A stretch of 64,000 nt of DNA from Maylandia zebra (lineage: Eukaryota; Chordata; Actinopteri; Cichliformes; Cichlidae). This document shows positions 53,001-62,800 of this stretch, piece after piece. Location: NCBI RefSeq assembly GCF_041146795.1, contig NC_135170.1, forward strand, positions 20,082,033 to 20,146,032, written 5' to 3'. The translations under genes and the position numbers were made by a program. Position 1 is the stretch's first letter. Each line of letters begins with the position of its first letter. The notes beneath the pieces are model-generated. The model did no database searches and had not been told where the DNA came from. It saw nothing but the letters and a program-made list of their open reading frames with translations.

Positions 53001-56000
53001 TATCTGACTGCTTTGTTTCGCTTAATGTGCCTTATAATCCCGTGCACCTTATGGTGCGAAAAATACGTACTGCACACTGCAGTTTAATGTTGCAAAGCAC
53101 CTCTTTTTAACTTCAGTGGATATTATACATGGTTATGCTCAGGATATGTCAGCCCATTTCTACTGGAAATGCCTTTTGGTTAAACTTTCAGCAAGGAATT
53201 TGCATTTGCACTGTTACATTTTTATAAAGCTTTAATGTACATAAAAACCAGCTTCTTGTTTAAGTGAAAATAAATGGAAGGTTGTCTTTTTGCGCTAGTA
53301 ATGTTGTGGAGTTGTATTTTGTCTCGCATCAATTATATCGTCGGTTATATCGTTATCGCAAATTTTCAAATATATATCGTGATAAATATTTTTGGCCATA
53401 TCGCCCTGCTCTAGCTGTGATTACGTTCAAGTTATAAAAATAAATGCATTAGACTTTGGTGAATTTGTTACCTCATAATGAAACAAATTGATTCAGCAAG
53501 TCCTTTCTGTGTGAACTGAAAGTTGTCATCCATAAAAGATGATTCAAGCTGCAAGTGAGAGAGATTGACTTTAACGTCTTCTGACTGTTCACTGGCATTG
53601 GCAGTAAGACAAGAAATGCAATGACCAGTAGTCATACCATTCAAAGGAACAGTTAGAAATGAGCAGTGACATGTCGGAAATAAGGTGGGTATGAGTCACG
53701 CACACCCTAACAAAAGAATGCGCTTTTGGCAGAAATGCAGTGAACATACAGGTGTTCTTGAAATACAAAGAGTATAGGTGGTGTTATGTTGTCTAGCAGC
53801 ATGTCCAACCTTACAAACAGCAATGAGAATTGGTTGGTTGGACAAATATAGGTGATAGGTGGTTGGCGAGAAACACCTAATACATAATTATGAATGGTAA
53901 ATAGCAATACATGGTGTGTCTTTTTTGTAGTGCTGAGGTACGGTTGTACACAGGCACCGATTGAGTTCCCATCAGTTTCTCTAGCCTGTTGTTCAGGCTA
54001 AACCAGGGCAAATATCAAAGTTATTTTGGTCAGCTTTGTCTTTTTTTTTTTTAAAACATGTATATGCACAGACATTGGAGATCCAACTTACAGACCGGTG
54101 AAACCAGTGTACTTTTATTGTCAGGCCCAACCCTGGATTTGTACAAGGAAGGGCATCTGGCTTGAAAAGGACATCAACTTTGCGAAATCAGACATGCAGG
54201 TCATCAGATTTCCAGATCAGTCAGGGCCCGGGTTAACTACAGCTTATTAGATTTTAAATTAAAGGAACATAGCTTTTCATTCAAGTAGTTTTCCATATTC
54301 TTTATTCATAATTCACTTGAATATACTTAAACAAATTTAGACTTGCTGAAAGGTGGAATAATCTCATTACAACAAAACAGAATCAGTCTCAATAATCTGT
54401 TTATCTTGATGTTTCTTTTTTATTAATCTGTGGAAGCTAAAATTGTAATTGCAGTTAAAATTTGATAATGCACAGCCCTGCACATACATGCCGTATATAG
54501 TGCCCTCCGTCATCCTTTTGTCTCCTGTAGTATCAGCTTGTACAATTTGGTTAACTAAATCTGAGGCTCATGTGGTTTGGCATTAGTATAGCGAGTGAGC
54601 TGCAGCTGAGCAGCACAGTGGGTGGGTTGTGAGGATGCTGTCAGCCCTGACACTTGAACTGCTGGGCCAGCAGCATCCTCACTTGAGCAGATCTACACCC
54701 GCTGTCACGACTGCTGCACTATCAGCTGGTGATTGGCCAGCAGACACCCCCACAACTGCTTCTCTGAATACCTGATAAGGGATAGAGGTCATCTGAGAAG
54801 TCACACTTATTGCCACAACATTTTGGGAGAAGTGGTGAATCACATGCACAATGGTACAGATTGTTTTTTCTTCTCACTGCAGTGGAGTTGCAAGAGAAAG
54901 ACAGTAATGATATGAAGAGGTTGTAGTGTAGTGCACTGTGCAGTTTATTTTTGTTGTCAAGCTCTAATGTACCTTTGTGGGTGGCTTTAGAAGTACTGGT
55001 ACACTTCTCATGTGTTGTACTGCTGTCAAACACACTTATGCTAACCTAACACAGCTGTCATGTTTCTTCTTTATTCCCTTCTAATTTATTTTTGAATTCC
55101 AGAGATAGATGTGAATGATTCAGCACATTTTCTTTCTGTTTTTGTCATTTCAGGTGAAGGCACGAGGGACACTTTGTCTGTCTCTATCTACCTGTCCCTG
55201 GTGGTGTCTTTGATGGTGATTGTGTCCTTGGTGGTGGTGCTAGTGAACTGTGTGACCTGCTGCAAGGAAAGGGAGATCAACTTCAAGGTGAGAGTTTTGG
55301 CTGGCAGGTAGCCAGACACAAGTGAGTTTCATTTCCTTCATGCAGACTTGACTTGATGAAAACACAGTGGGTGAATGTATAATGTAATGGGCTGTGTGTA
55401 AATTTAGTCTAAAAGAGAGTCAGCGTTTTTTGTTTGGGTTTTTTTTTTTGTTGTCATGCCGTCAACAAATTTATACATGGCATATGTTTGTGTGGACGTA
55501 GGAGTTTGAAGATCACTTTGATGATGAGATCGACTTCACTCCGCCAGCAGAGGACACCCCTTCTATGCAGTCCCCAGCTGAGGTCTATACCCTTGCTGTG
55601 TCTCCTGTGCCCCTGCCTGGCCCGCCACACCTCCAACCTCCTGCCCGCATCACAGGTCTGATACATACACATTCACAGAATCATGTTGTATAAATAAACT
55701 TGGCACAAACACTAAGGAAATGTGTGTATCTTCCATGATTTCTTTGTTGTAACAGTGCTTTTAGGCAATAAGTCTTATAGTGTTGGAAAGCCTGGTTATT
55801 TCCCTTAAATAGTGCCACAAGGAAAATGCATTTGTGGGTTGAGCAGCAGAGTTGAGTTTATGGGTTGCGCCCATGAGAAGCTTACAAAATCTTTTCTCCC
55901 AGTGCCAGACTGTTTGTTCTGCTATTGATGGTTTGGTTTGGTTTGGTTTAGTTTAATTTACTGGACTGGATGATTGAAGTCTGAAGAAACTGCCAATGGC

Positions 56001-59000
56001 TGGCAGTGAATGAGTTAATAATTTATTTGTCTAATAAACGGGGGCCTCAGTAGCTTGTGGGTGAATGATGCACAGCCACAACAGCAGTACTCAACTCTGC
56101 TGCTCAACCCACAAATGCATTTTATTTACAAATTTTACACCATTTAAGCAGAAATAAACAGGCCTTCCAACGGTAGTTAAAACAAAGAAATGATCAAACA
56201 CAAATTTCCTTACTTTTGTGTGCTTAGCTTATGTCATGAAATACGGTTGTCCATTAAAATATGTTTGTTTGCACTTTGTAGTAAAAAAATGTTCTATTAA
56301 CACCAGAGGTGGTGGAAATCCACCTGTAGACTGTTTGGTCCCCACCATTAAATAAATATTGAGGGTAGAAATATTAGTACCCCAAAACGTTCTCTGTGGA
56401 AAAAACTAAACAAAAATGGGATTTCTTTGGCAAATGTGATCACTGTGTCACAACAGTTCACATAAATTTGAGAACAGTACAGGGATGGAAGGGTGTATCT
56501 TAAAAAAGTTGTCACATTTTTTATTGAAAATGTCATACCTAGTACCCATAAACAGTGACTATGAAATACTTGTTCAGGGCTCTAGACTAACTTTTTTGCC
56601 ATGGGCGTACCGGTACGCCTAACTTTAAAAAGTTAGGCGTACTGGCACAAAAGTTAGGCGCACACACATTTTATAATAATTTATATAATATAATGTGTTT
56701 TTCTGGGTACACTGTGCTTTTTCAGCATTCAAAGATTGATGACACCGTGTCAGAGCACTGGCTATGAATTTCAGAAGGATCAGGCCTTAACTTAACGAAA
56801 AGTTAGCAATAGTTCTTTTCCTAGTACAGCTACATCCACTTCTGTTGTGCCTAGGCTGCTCACTAGGGCTGGGTATCATCACTGATTTCTATAATCCATT
56901 TGATTCCGGTTTTCAAAGTCCCGATTCGATTCAACTTAGCCTCAGACAGTCAGAAATATTATAATTCTGATCATTTATCAGTACTGACTTCATCAGAATT
57001 GTGAACATCACAGCAGATGCCTTTGTGTGAAAGTAACTGAGAATAAAACACAGAAAAACATGAAGGAGATTTTCCTGGTCTGGCTTTTTATAGCAGATAA
57101 CCTTAAAAATATTCTACAATGTTCTGCATATAAAGTTAAAATTTCTTCAGTATTGAATAACAGAAAAATAGGCTTTCTTGTCCGAGGTCATTTAAGTGAA
57201 AAAAGAAAAAGAAAAGAAGACAGCAGCCACAGCGCTGTAAACAACGGTAGACTGGTGGGTAATAAGCGAATGAATAGTACAGAAAACAGAGATTTGAGAC
57301 GGGAAACTGTTCTTGAAGTACAGAGAGAGAGAGAGCTGTGCATGAAGTGTGATTTTAATAGTCGTGGAAGCAAAACAGCAAAATTCATGACGACATTGAT
57401 CAAATGTGAAGCGCAGTTTGCTGCTTCTTTTGCTGCTGGCTCGGTGAATTTTGGTTGGAGAGAGACAAAACCTGCAGCTCAGAATCAGCGCAAAAAGACG
57501 TAAACACAGCGCGGACCGGACGCATCAGGATCGCTGAGCTCCGACAGCGTGTCCGTCTACGGGCCGTCGGGCGAGAAAGCCGAGAAAGACAAAGCTGATT
57601 CTGATGCGTCGAGTCCGTTCTGTGTTTACGTCTTTGTGTGGAGTCCGTGTACCTGCTCTCATCTGCTTTTTGGTTGTTGTTGAAATGGTTTTGTGAGCTT
57701 TAATCTGAGAATCTGGCATTTCTGGCAAAACACAATTATATTTAAAAGTCAATTCAGGATTTAATGAATTGATATCGCTTTATTCAAGCTACTCACCTCC
57801 CACTTCCACCTGCACTTTCAACTGGACCACGGCCAATCAGAGAGGTCCCGCCCCTTAATATCTCTGATTGGTTTAGTCCACGATAGGGGCATAATGTCTG
57901 TCTGTTGTTGACCACAGGGAAGGTTGCAGATTTTTTTTTTTTTTATTGTTACACGAACAGTTGGTTGCACAGGTGCAACCAAATTTTTATTTATTTTTTT
58001 AGTCGCACCACTGAAAAATTTGGTCGCATTTGCGACCAAATTGGTCGCACTCTAGAGCCCTGTTGTTCATATCCACACACGGTATGTTAAACTAGTTAGT
58101 AACTTAATGTAAAGAAGTTGATGTACTTTCTGTTTAGGTGTAGTTAGCTACACATGCTGCATACAGTGCTTAGTGCTAGTCATTAGACAGTTTTTTTTTT
58201 TTTTTTAATTTTTGTTATTTTAATGCAGTTTTATTGTTGTTGTAATTTCAATGTGTTTGTCTGAAACAGGTTTCTCTTGTAAATGAGACATTGAGCCTTA
58301 ATGGGACTACCTGTATAAATAAAGGTTAAGTTAAAAAATTAAATATTTCAGATAGTTTGTTAAGAAGACCATCTCTGACTCAACTATGTGACAACACAAT
58401 TTCTCAATTTAATTTCACTGTAGTGTTTTCTATTTTGAAGTTGTTGTTTTATTAAGTGGTTCAGATGTAACTTGTGATGCGTCGGTTGGGGCAGTCTTAA
58501 TAACAGTGATGGGTATTTGGTGTCACAGAGGGATCAACAGGCTTCCAGGTCGTGCGCCACAGTCTGAGCTACATCCAAGAGATCGGCAACGGCTGGTTTG
58601 GCCAGGTAAGATAGTTTTTCTTTAATTATCTTCTTCACAAAATTGCATCCACACAAAAGACAAAGAGCTAAATACTCATCTGAAAAATTCATTTAACAAG
58701 ATGGCAAGCTGTCACTTGTGATTTAATCATTGAATCACAAGTGACAATCATTAATCAATATCGCTACAACCAGTGACTACAGTGGCTTGCAAAAGTATTC
58801 GGCCCCCTTGAACTTTTCCACATTTTGTCACATTACAGCCACAAACATGCATCAATTTTATTGGAATTCCACGTGAAAGACCAACACAAAGTGCTGTACA
58901 CGTGAGAAGTGGAATGAAAATCATACATGATTCCAAACATTTTTTACAAATAAATAACTGCAAAGTCGGGTGTGCGTAATTATTCAGCCCCCTGAGTCAA

Positions 59001-59807
59001 TACTTTGTAGAACCACCTTTTGCTGCAATTACAGCTGCCAGTCTTTTAGGGTTTGTCTCTACCAGCTTTGCACATCTAGAGACTGAAATTCTTGCCCATT
59101 CTTCTTTGCAAAACAGCTCCAGCTCAGTCAGATTAGATTGCGAATACTTTTGCAAGCCACTGTAGTATATTGTGTCAAGTAATCCTTACCTCTCAAGGAA
59201 AAAAAGGACACCTTTTCCTCTGTTAATCAAATCTTTTTCTTTTTCTCTGCAGTTAGTGGTGCTCCTTGAAATCTTAGAAAAAAACATCTAGACTTGGGTG
59301 GTGGTGATGAATCTTTGTTTTCTTTTTGTTTAGCGTGACGTGTTCTTTCTGTTGTATTAACAGGTCCTGTTGAGTGATATCTACACAGACCCAGGGACAA
59401 GAGTGGTGGTCAAGGAGTTGAAAGCTAATGCAAGTGCCAAGGAGCAGAATGACTTCCTGCAGCAAGGGGATCCATACAGGTAAAAACTGATGTTTCTCTC
59501 TTTGAGAGCACCCCATTTGCAGAGAGCTGTTATTGTTTTTCAGAAGGCTATGGTTAGGGTCATCAACTTATCAAAGACTGTTTTGTTTACTGCACCCGGA
59601 GCATCTTTCCTCTTACTTATTGCATTAGTTATTACAATGTATAGTTTGCTTATTTTTAACTTTTTTGGTAACCTGATGGTCATCAAATCAATGACCTGTT
59701 ATGTCAATTTGGTTTTCAGAGTTTTGCAGCACCCAAACATACTCCACTGCCTTGGACAGTGTGTTGAGGCAATTCCCTTCCTACTGGTTTTTGAATACTG
59801 TGAAATG
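44046..59807 (+). CDS. lmtk2: Lemur tyrosine kinase 2, N-terminal six exons (continues beyond window)
   Basis: Exons 44,046-44,148, 55,154-55,287, 55,502-55,655, 58,529-58,605, 59,364-59,479 and 59,720-59,807 join in phase to give the first 224 residues. Residues about 6-22 ([17 protein letters not shown]) form the first hydrophobic segment and about 43-66 the second ([20 protein letters not shown]), followed by a CVTCC membrane-proximal cysteine cluster, matching the two-pass topology of LMTK2. [20 protein letters not shown] (80-99) is nearly identical to the human protein. The kinase domain begins with GNGWFGQV (150-157) and has the ATP-binding lysine in VVVKEL (K173), then LQHPNILHC and [22 protein letters not shown]2 is an endosomal membrane Ser/Thr kinase linked to myosin VI, PP1 and CDK5/p35. 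Catalytic-loop exons and the long C-terminal tail lie past 64,000. Intron 1 (11 kb) and introns 3, 4 and 6 hold transposons. Confidence 0.95.
45015..46440 (-). mobile_element. Tc1-like transposon in lmtk2 intron 1, reverse orientation
   Basis: The left end reads ATTTGCCCCCTTCCTGATTT. The transposase region follows on the minus strand, recognisable from plus-strand words in family order: GGAAATTTGGCCCACTC, AGAGGTGGACTTGCTGATG, CCATCACACTACAACCACC, CATTTGTGGATAATGGATC and GGCAGTAATCAGGCCTGGG. The frame is broken by many changes and internal segments are missing. The right TIR is lost and replaced by a C13/A-rich run at about 46,446-46,490. Confidence 0.75.
46510..46640. repeat. Dispersed repeat with GAAGCTTCTTC palindrome
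   Basis: GAGAAGCTTCTTCAACTGAA is followed by its near inverse AAGAAGCTTCTC and then GGATGAGAGGTGAAACGTC and AAAGAAGTCCAGACGC. This block is seen repeatedly in fish genomes. It may be part of a retroelement end; class was not determined. Confidence 0.5.
46641..50084. other. lmtk2 intron 1, interior
   Basis: No exon, RNA gene or bounded repeat was recognised. Short open frames on both strands lack family signatures. Confidence 0.4.
50093..51451. mobile_element. Non-autonomous hAT element with perfect 8-bp target duplication
   Basis: The left end is TAGAGATGGCACGATACC and the reverse of the right end is TAGAGATGGACCGATCCG. Flanks are TTTGTAAC at 50,085-50,092 and again at 51,452-51,459, an exact 8-bp target-site duplication as made by hAT transposases. 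Subterminal GATACCGATA repeats lie at the left and ATATCGGATCGG at the right. No transposase frame was found. An internal GCTAGATCCGCCCCTG at about 50,858-50,873 resembles one end of another, nested element. Confidence 0.8.
51972..53413 (+). mobile_element. hAT element with BED-finger transposase remnant and nested element
   Basis: The left end is TAGGGCTGGGCCATATTA and the reverse of the right end is TAGAGCAGGGCGATATGGCC. Flanks are GATGTGAT (51,964-51,971) and GCTGTGAT (53,414-53,421), 7 of 8 matching. At about 52,140-52,260 the plus strand encodes [12 protein letters not shown]...STFFCRTCK, the N-terminal BED-finger start of a hAT transposase, cut short where a pogo/Tigger-like element is inserted (about 52,262-53,072). 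The remaining right part is non-coding. Confidence 0.7.
52262..53072 (+). mobile_element. pogo/Tigger-like element nested in the hAT element
   Basis: At 52,904-52,981 the plus strand encodes [20 protein letters not shown] then WRKQEE and a stop, the DNA-binding helix-turn-helix of pogo/Tigger-type transposases. The right end carries CTTATAATCCCGTGCACCTT, a TIR style known for fish members. The left TIR is not visible, and the catalytic domain is absent, so this is a 5'-truncated or internally deleted copy. Confidence 0.6.
54085..54245. repeat. LINE/SINE tail fragment in lmtk2 intron 1
   Basis: AAGGAAGGGCATCTGGCTTG, AAATCAGACATGCAGGTCAT and CAGTCAGGGCCCGGGTTAAC occur in the order of a very common fish retroposon 3' tail. 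Confidence 0.55.
55823..56123. repeat. Perfect 35-bp inverted repeat in lmtk2 intron 3
   Basis: The 35 bases at 55,823-55,857 (starting AAAATGCATTTGTGGGTTGA) are exactly reverse-complemented at 56,089-56,123; the spacer is 231 bp and contains a short GGTTT repeat. Identity stops abruptly at both ends of each arm. No target-site duplication is evident, so it may be a small MITE or an inverted duplication. Confidence 0.8.
56575..58062. mobile_element. Nested DNA element CAGGG...CCCTG in lmtk2 intron 3
   Basis: The left end CAGGGCTCTAGACTAAC and the reverse of the right end CAGGGCTCTAGAGTGCG are TIRs sharing the first 12 bases. TTGTT flanks both sides (56,570-56,574 and 58,063-58,067), fitting a 5-bp duplication. 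Near the left end GTTAGGCGTACTGG repeats an inverse CGTACCGG...CCTAACTTT; near the right end TTTGGTCGCATTTGCGACCAAA is palindromic. The middle contains TAGGGCTGGGTATCA (56,874), the end of a second hAT-like element, and an imperfect hairpin at 57,494-57,635. A 158-codon open frame at 57,027-57,503 has no recognised domain and is taken as chance. Confidence 0.6.
57494..57635. repeat. CpG-rich imperfect hairpin inside the nested element
   Basis: The arms 57,494-57,532 and 57,597-57,635 match at 34 of 39 positions as inverted repeats; the outer 16 (AAAGACGTAAACACAG) match exactly. The loop is 64 bp and CpG-rich, unlike its AT-rich surroundings. Confidence 0.65.
58780..59162. mobile_element. Tc1-type MITE in lmtk2 intron 4
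   Basis: TIRs of 22 bp, beginning CAGTGGCTTGCAAAAGTATT, are perfect at both ends, flanked by TA on each side (58,778-58,779; 59,163-59,164). The 383-bp interior starts with the usual GGCCCCCTTGAAC and keeps words of the transposon's terminal region (CAATACTTTGTAGAACCACC, then TTGCTGCAATTACAGCTG) but no transposase. It is an internally deleted derivative of a Tc1/mariner element and, with perfect TIRs, probably young. Confidence 0.85.
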
Positions 59808-62800
59808 GTAAGTAACTATATGCTTTTTAAAATACACCAGTACAGGTATTATGTCAATAATACCATATGTACATGGGAATTAAATTAGGCTGTTGTCAAT
59901 CTACCATCTACAGTCCTTGTCCAAGAATTTTCAGTGATTGTGAAGTGGCTGTGCTTATGGTGTTTTAGCCACCACTCACCTAGAAATTTGTATTCATTGA
60001 GGAAATTGAGGAGTTTGAGAATTAGCTCATACACAGGTATTTAAAAGATAGTACTCAAAAACTGTTTATCAACTTGTGATATGTGAGAGATGCTCAAATT
60101 TCGCAAGAAACTGGTTCTTAGCAACTACTAAATATAGTAGTGAGACTACCCGGTCTAGGTGTGTCTTTAGTCACCAGACCTACTCTGGAGTGATAAGACC
60201 AGATAGAGACACTATTATGAACTTGGCAAACTGAGCTTTTTTTCTGCGATATGACACATTGCACTTGTGATTTGGATAACTATATCAGGGATATTCCTGG
60301 CAACTAATTTCTTAGTTGCCTAACAGATTGTTCTAAAACTAAGAAACTCAGATATTAATGTAAATTTAATTTAATGGGCATTGTCAAAATCCATATTCTG
60401 CTTAAATGCATGGTACTTTGCGTTATGCACTATGAACCTGTGTTATACTCCAAACAGATAAGAAAGACGAAAAACACTTAAACTAACCGGCTCAAACTGG
60501 CTTCTTTCGATGTGTAGGAGCTCTACTCTGAGCCCCTCCTGAATGACTGAACTCCTTACAATATCGCTAAGGGAGAGCCCATCCACGTTTTGGAGAAAGC
60601 TGAGTTCCGCCGCTTGTATCTATGATCTCATTCTAGTAGTTTTAACATAAAGATCAGGCCTAGATTAACACATTTATAGTATTTCTCAACAACGATGGCA
60701 GATGACTGTATAACATTTAGGACACAATAATTTATTGGCATTGGAGATCAATTACAATTTGAACAAATGGCTTAAATGACTACTATGTCTGGTACCAACT
60801 AGTGACAACAGTGACTATTAGACGTGTAAGCGACTAGTCGCACACATCCCTAAACTACACATTTTATGGCTCATTAAAGTACCTTAATTACCTCGTCAGC
60901 ATGCACTTTTTATGACGGTTGTAACTGCTGAAGGCCAGTGTATGGTGCTTTGTAAGGGTTTGTTTGCAGAGCTCTCTGCCTATACCAAAGAATTATGGGA
61001 ATTCACCTGACACAGAGGGTATGGAGACACTATTTTGTGCACTCCTCCATCAAGTCAGTGGAGCATTACCTCTGGCTGATTGAATGCTGACTGGTTGGAA
61101 ACATGTTAAACAGCAAAGAAGCACAGACAGTGGCTGCTGTGGATAGTTGTAATTAATTTATGTTACTACAATATAAAGACATTTGTTGTACACTTTGATC
61201 TCGGTTTCTTCTGCAGCCAGTAGTTTTGATTATGGTGCACTATTTTTTTTCATGCTGCCCCCTAAAGTGGCAGCAGACATGAGGCAGACATTTGTCTACC
61301 TGCTCAGCATCAGCACTATACCAAGCTGGAGAGTTCATGCACTCATTACTTTACCAAATGATTATTGAAGATAATTTTTTTCTATGTTTTAAACTTAAGA
61401 TAATATGTATATGTTGTTGAATAAGTTAAGTTGTTGCCAGTTTTCTTTTATAAATATGGTAAAGATAATGGTTTAAACCCAAAAAATAAAAATAATTACT
61501 TAAAAAGCCCAAACCATCCACTCAAAGCCAAGAAAATGAATGATCTAATCATAATGAAGTCACTCAGACTACATTATGGCAGCTGATTTATTCACTCTTC
61601 TCCTTTATTTATTCTGGATGGGTTGAGTTCTGACTGAGGGAAAGCTCTCTTCTCCTGCCTCCTCCTTCTCCGGCCCGAGTTACATAGTTACTCTAAGCTA
61701 GAGACCTCTCACATTCCCACCTCGCCCAGCAAAGCAACAGGCTCCATTTACGCTCCTCTGGTGTCAGATCCCCCAGTTGCTGTGTTTGTGCATTTTTATT
61801 GCTGGCACCTTGTGTGTGTGTGTGTTAGCGGCTGTTGAGTGCAGTAAACTAAGCTCTTTCTAAAGAAACCTATGGGTGCACGCTGATGAATGCAAAAAGC
61901 CAAGAGTGCTGTCTAAAAATATAAACCACCCTGTCATTTCTATTTGATTTATTTAGCAGGACAAATCTTGACTTTGACTTTGAAGTTGTGTTGGAGAAAA
62001 CTTCAAAGTTGATATATTTTATATATTATATATTATATATTTTAATGTTTATATAATTTTTTTAATTTTAATGTTAGTAATGTTAGGCCTGTCTGTAAAT
62101 GTAGAGTTTGTACCCAGGTAAGGCGTAAGGTAACACTGCTTGGAGCAACTTTCTCCTTGCTTCCCAGTTCTCTGACATGTCCCTCAGTGTCCAGTTCAAC
62201 TTATCTTGCCAGGGATTGCGTAACCTCACTAGACTGGGGTATTGTCAGCTGCCCAGACCTGGCAGATGACCTGGCATTGTGGTTTTTCCCAGCCAACTCT
62301 CGTAATGGCTCTGACAGGACATGGAAGTGAGTCAAGGTGAATGACTTATTATGAATGCGTGCAAGCTATTAGGGAGGATGGCATGATGAAGAGCAAGTCC
62401 TGTTTGTTGAAGGCGATAATGTGTGAGGGTAGCACGACTGAGTGATGTGTATGCTCACTATCCCTTGCTAGATAAAAGTTTTGAGGCCTTTATCCAAGTA
62501 CGGTTCGGGTCTCGTCTTATCAGTGTGATAAGCAAGATGAGCAAAATAAGCTGCTGACACTTGCTTCATAAAGAAACAAGTGTCGAAGTGCTTGTGTTGC
62601 ATGTAAAGTAAGGGATGACTTGCTGATGGCGTCTTCCTACTTGAGGCCGTGTCAATCATCTGCTACATGTCGAAACATGAAATGTGACACTGCAGCTGCC
62701 CAGCGGACAAGGTGAATCCCAAAAAGCCAATGTACTGTGACGTTCCCTCTGGCAGGCTTTTGATTGATGGCGGTTTTTATGTTTTGTATCACCCATGCCA

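Noticed and set aside
55434-55672. Open frames on both strands around lmtk2 exon 3
   Set aside because: They are out-of-frame or antisense to the conserved [12 protein letters not shown] exon.
57027-57503. 158-codon plus-strand open frame as a possible gene
   Set aside because: It lies wholly inside a nested transposon, shows no domain, and its opposite strand is open too.
59490-59888. 132-codon plus-strand open frame in place of the lmtk2 splice pattern
   Set aside because: Only its portion 59,720-59,807 matches LMTK2; the rest is intron sequence read through, and GT-AG sites bound the conserved part.
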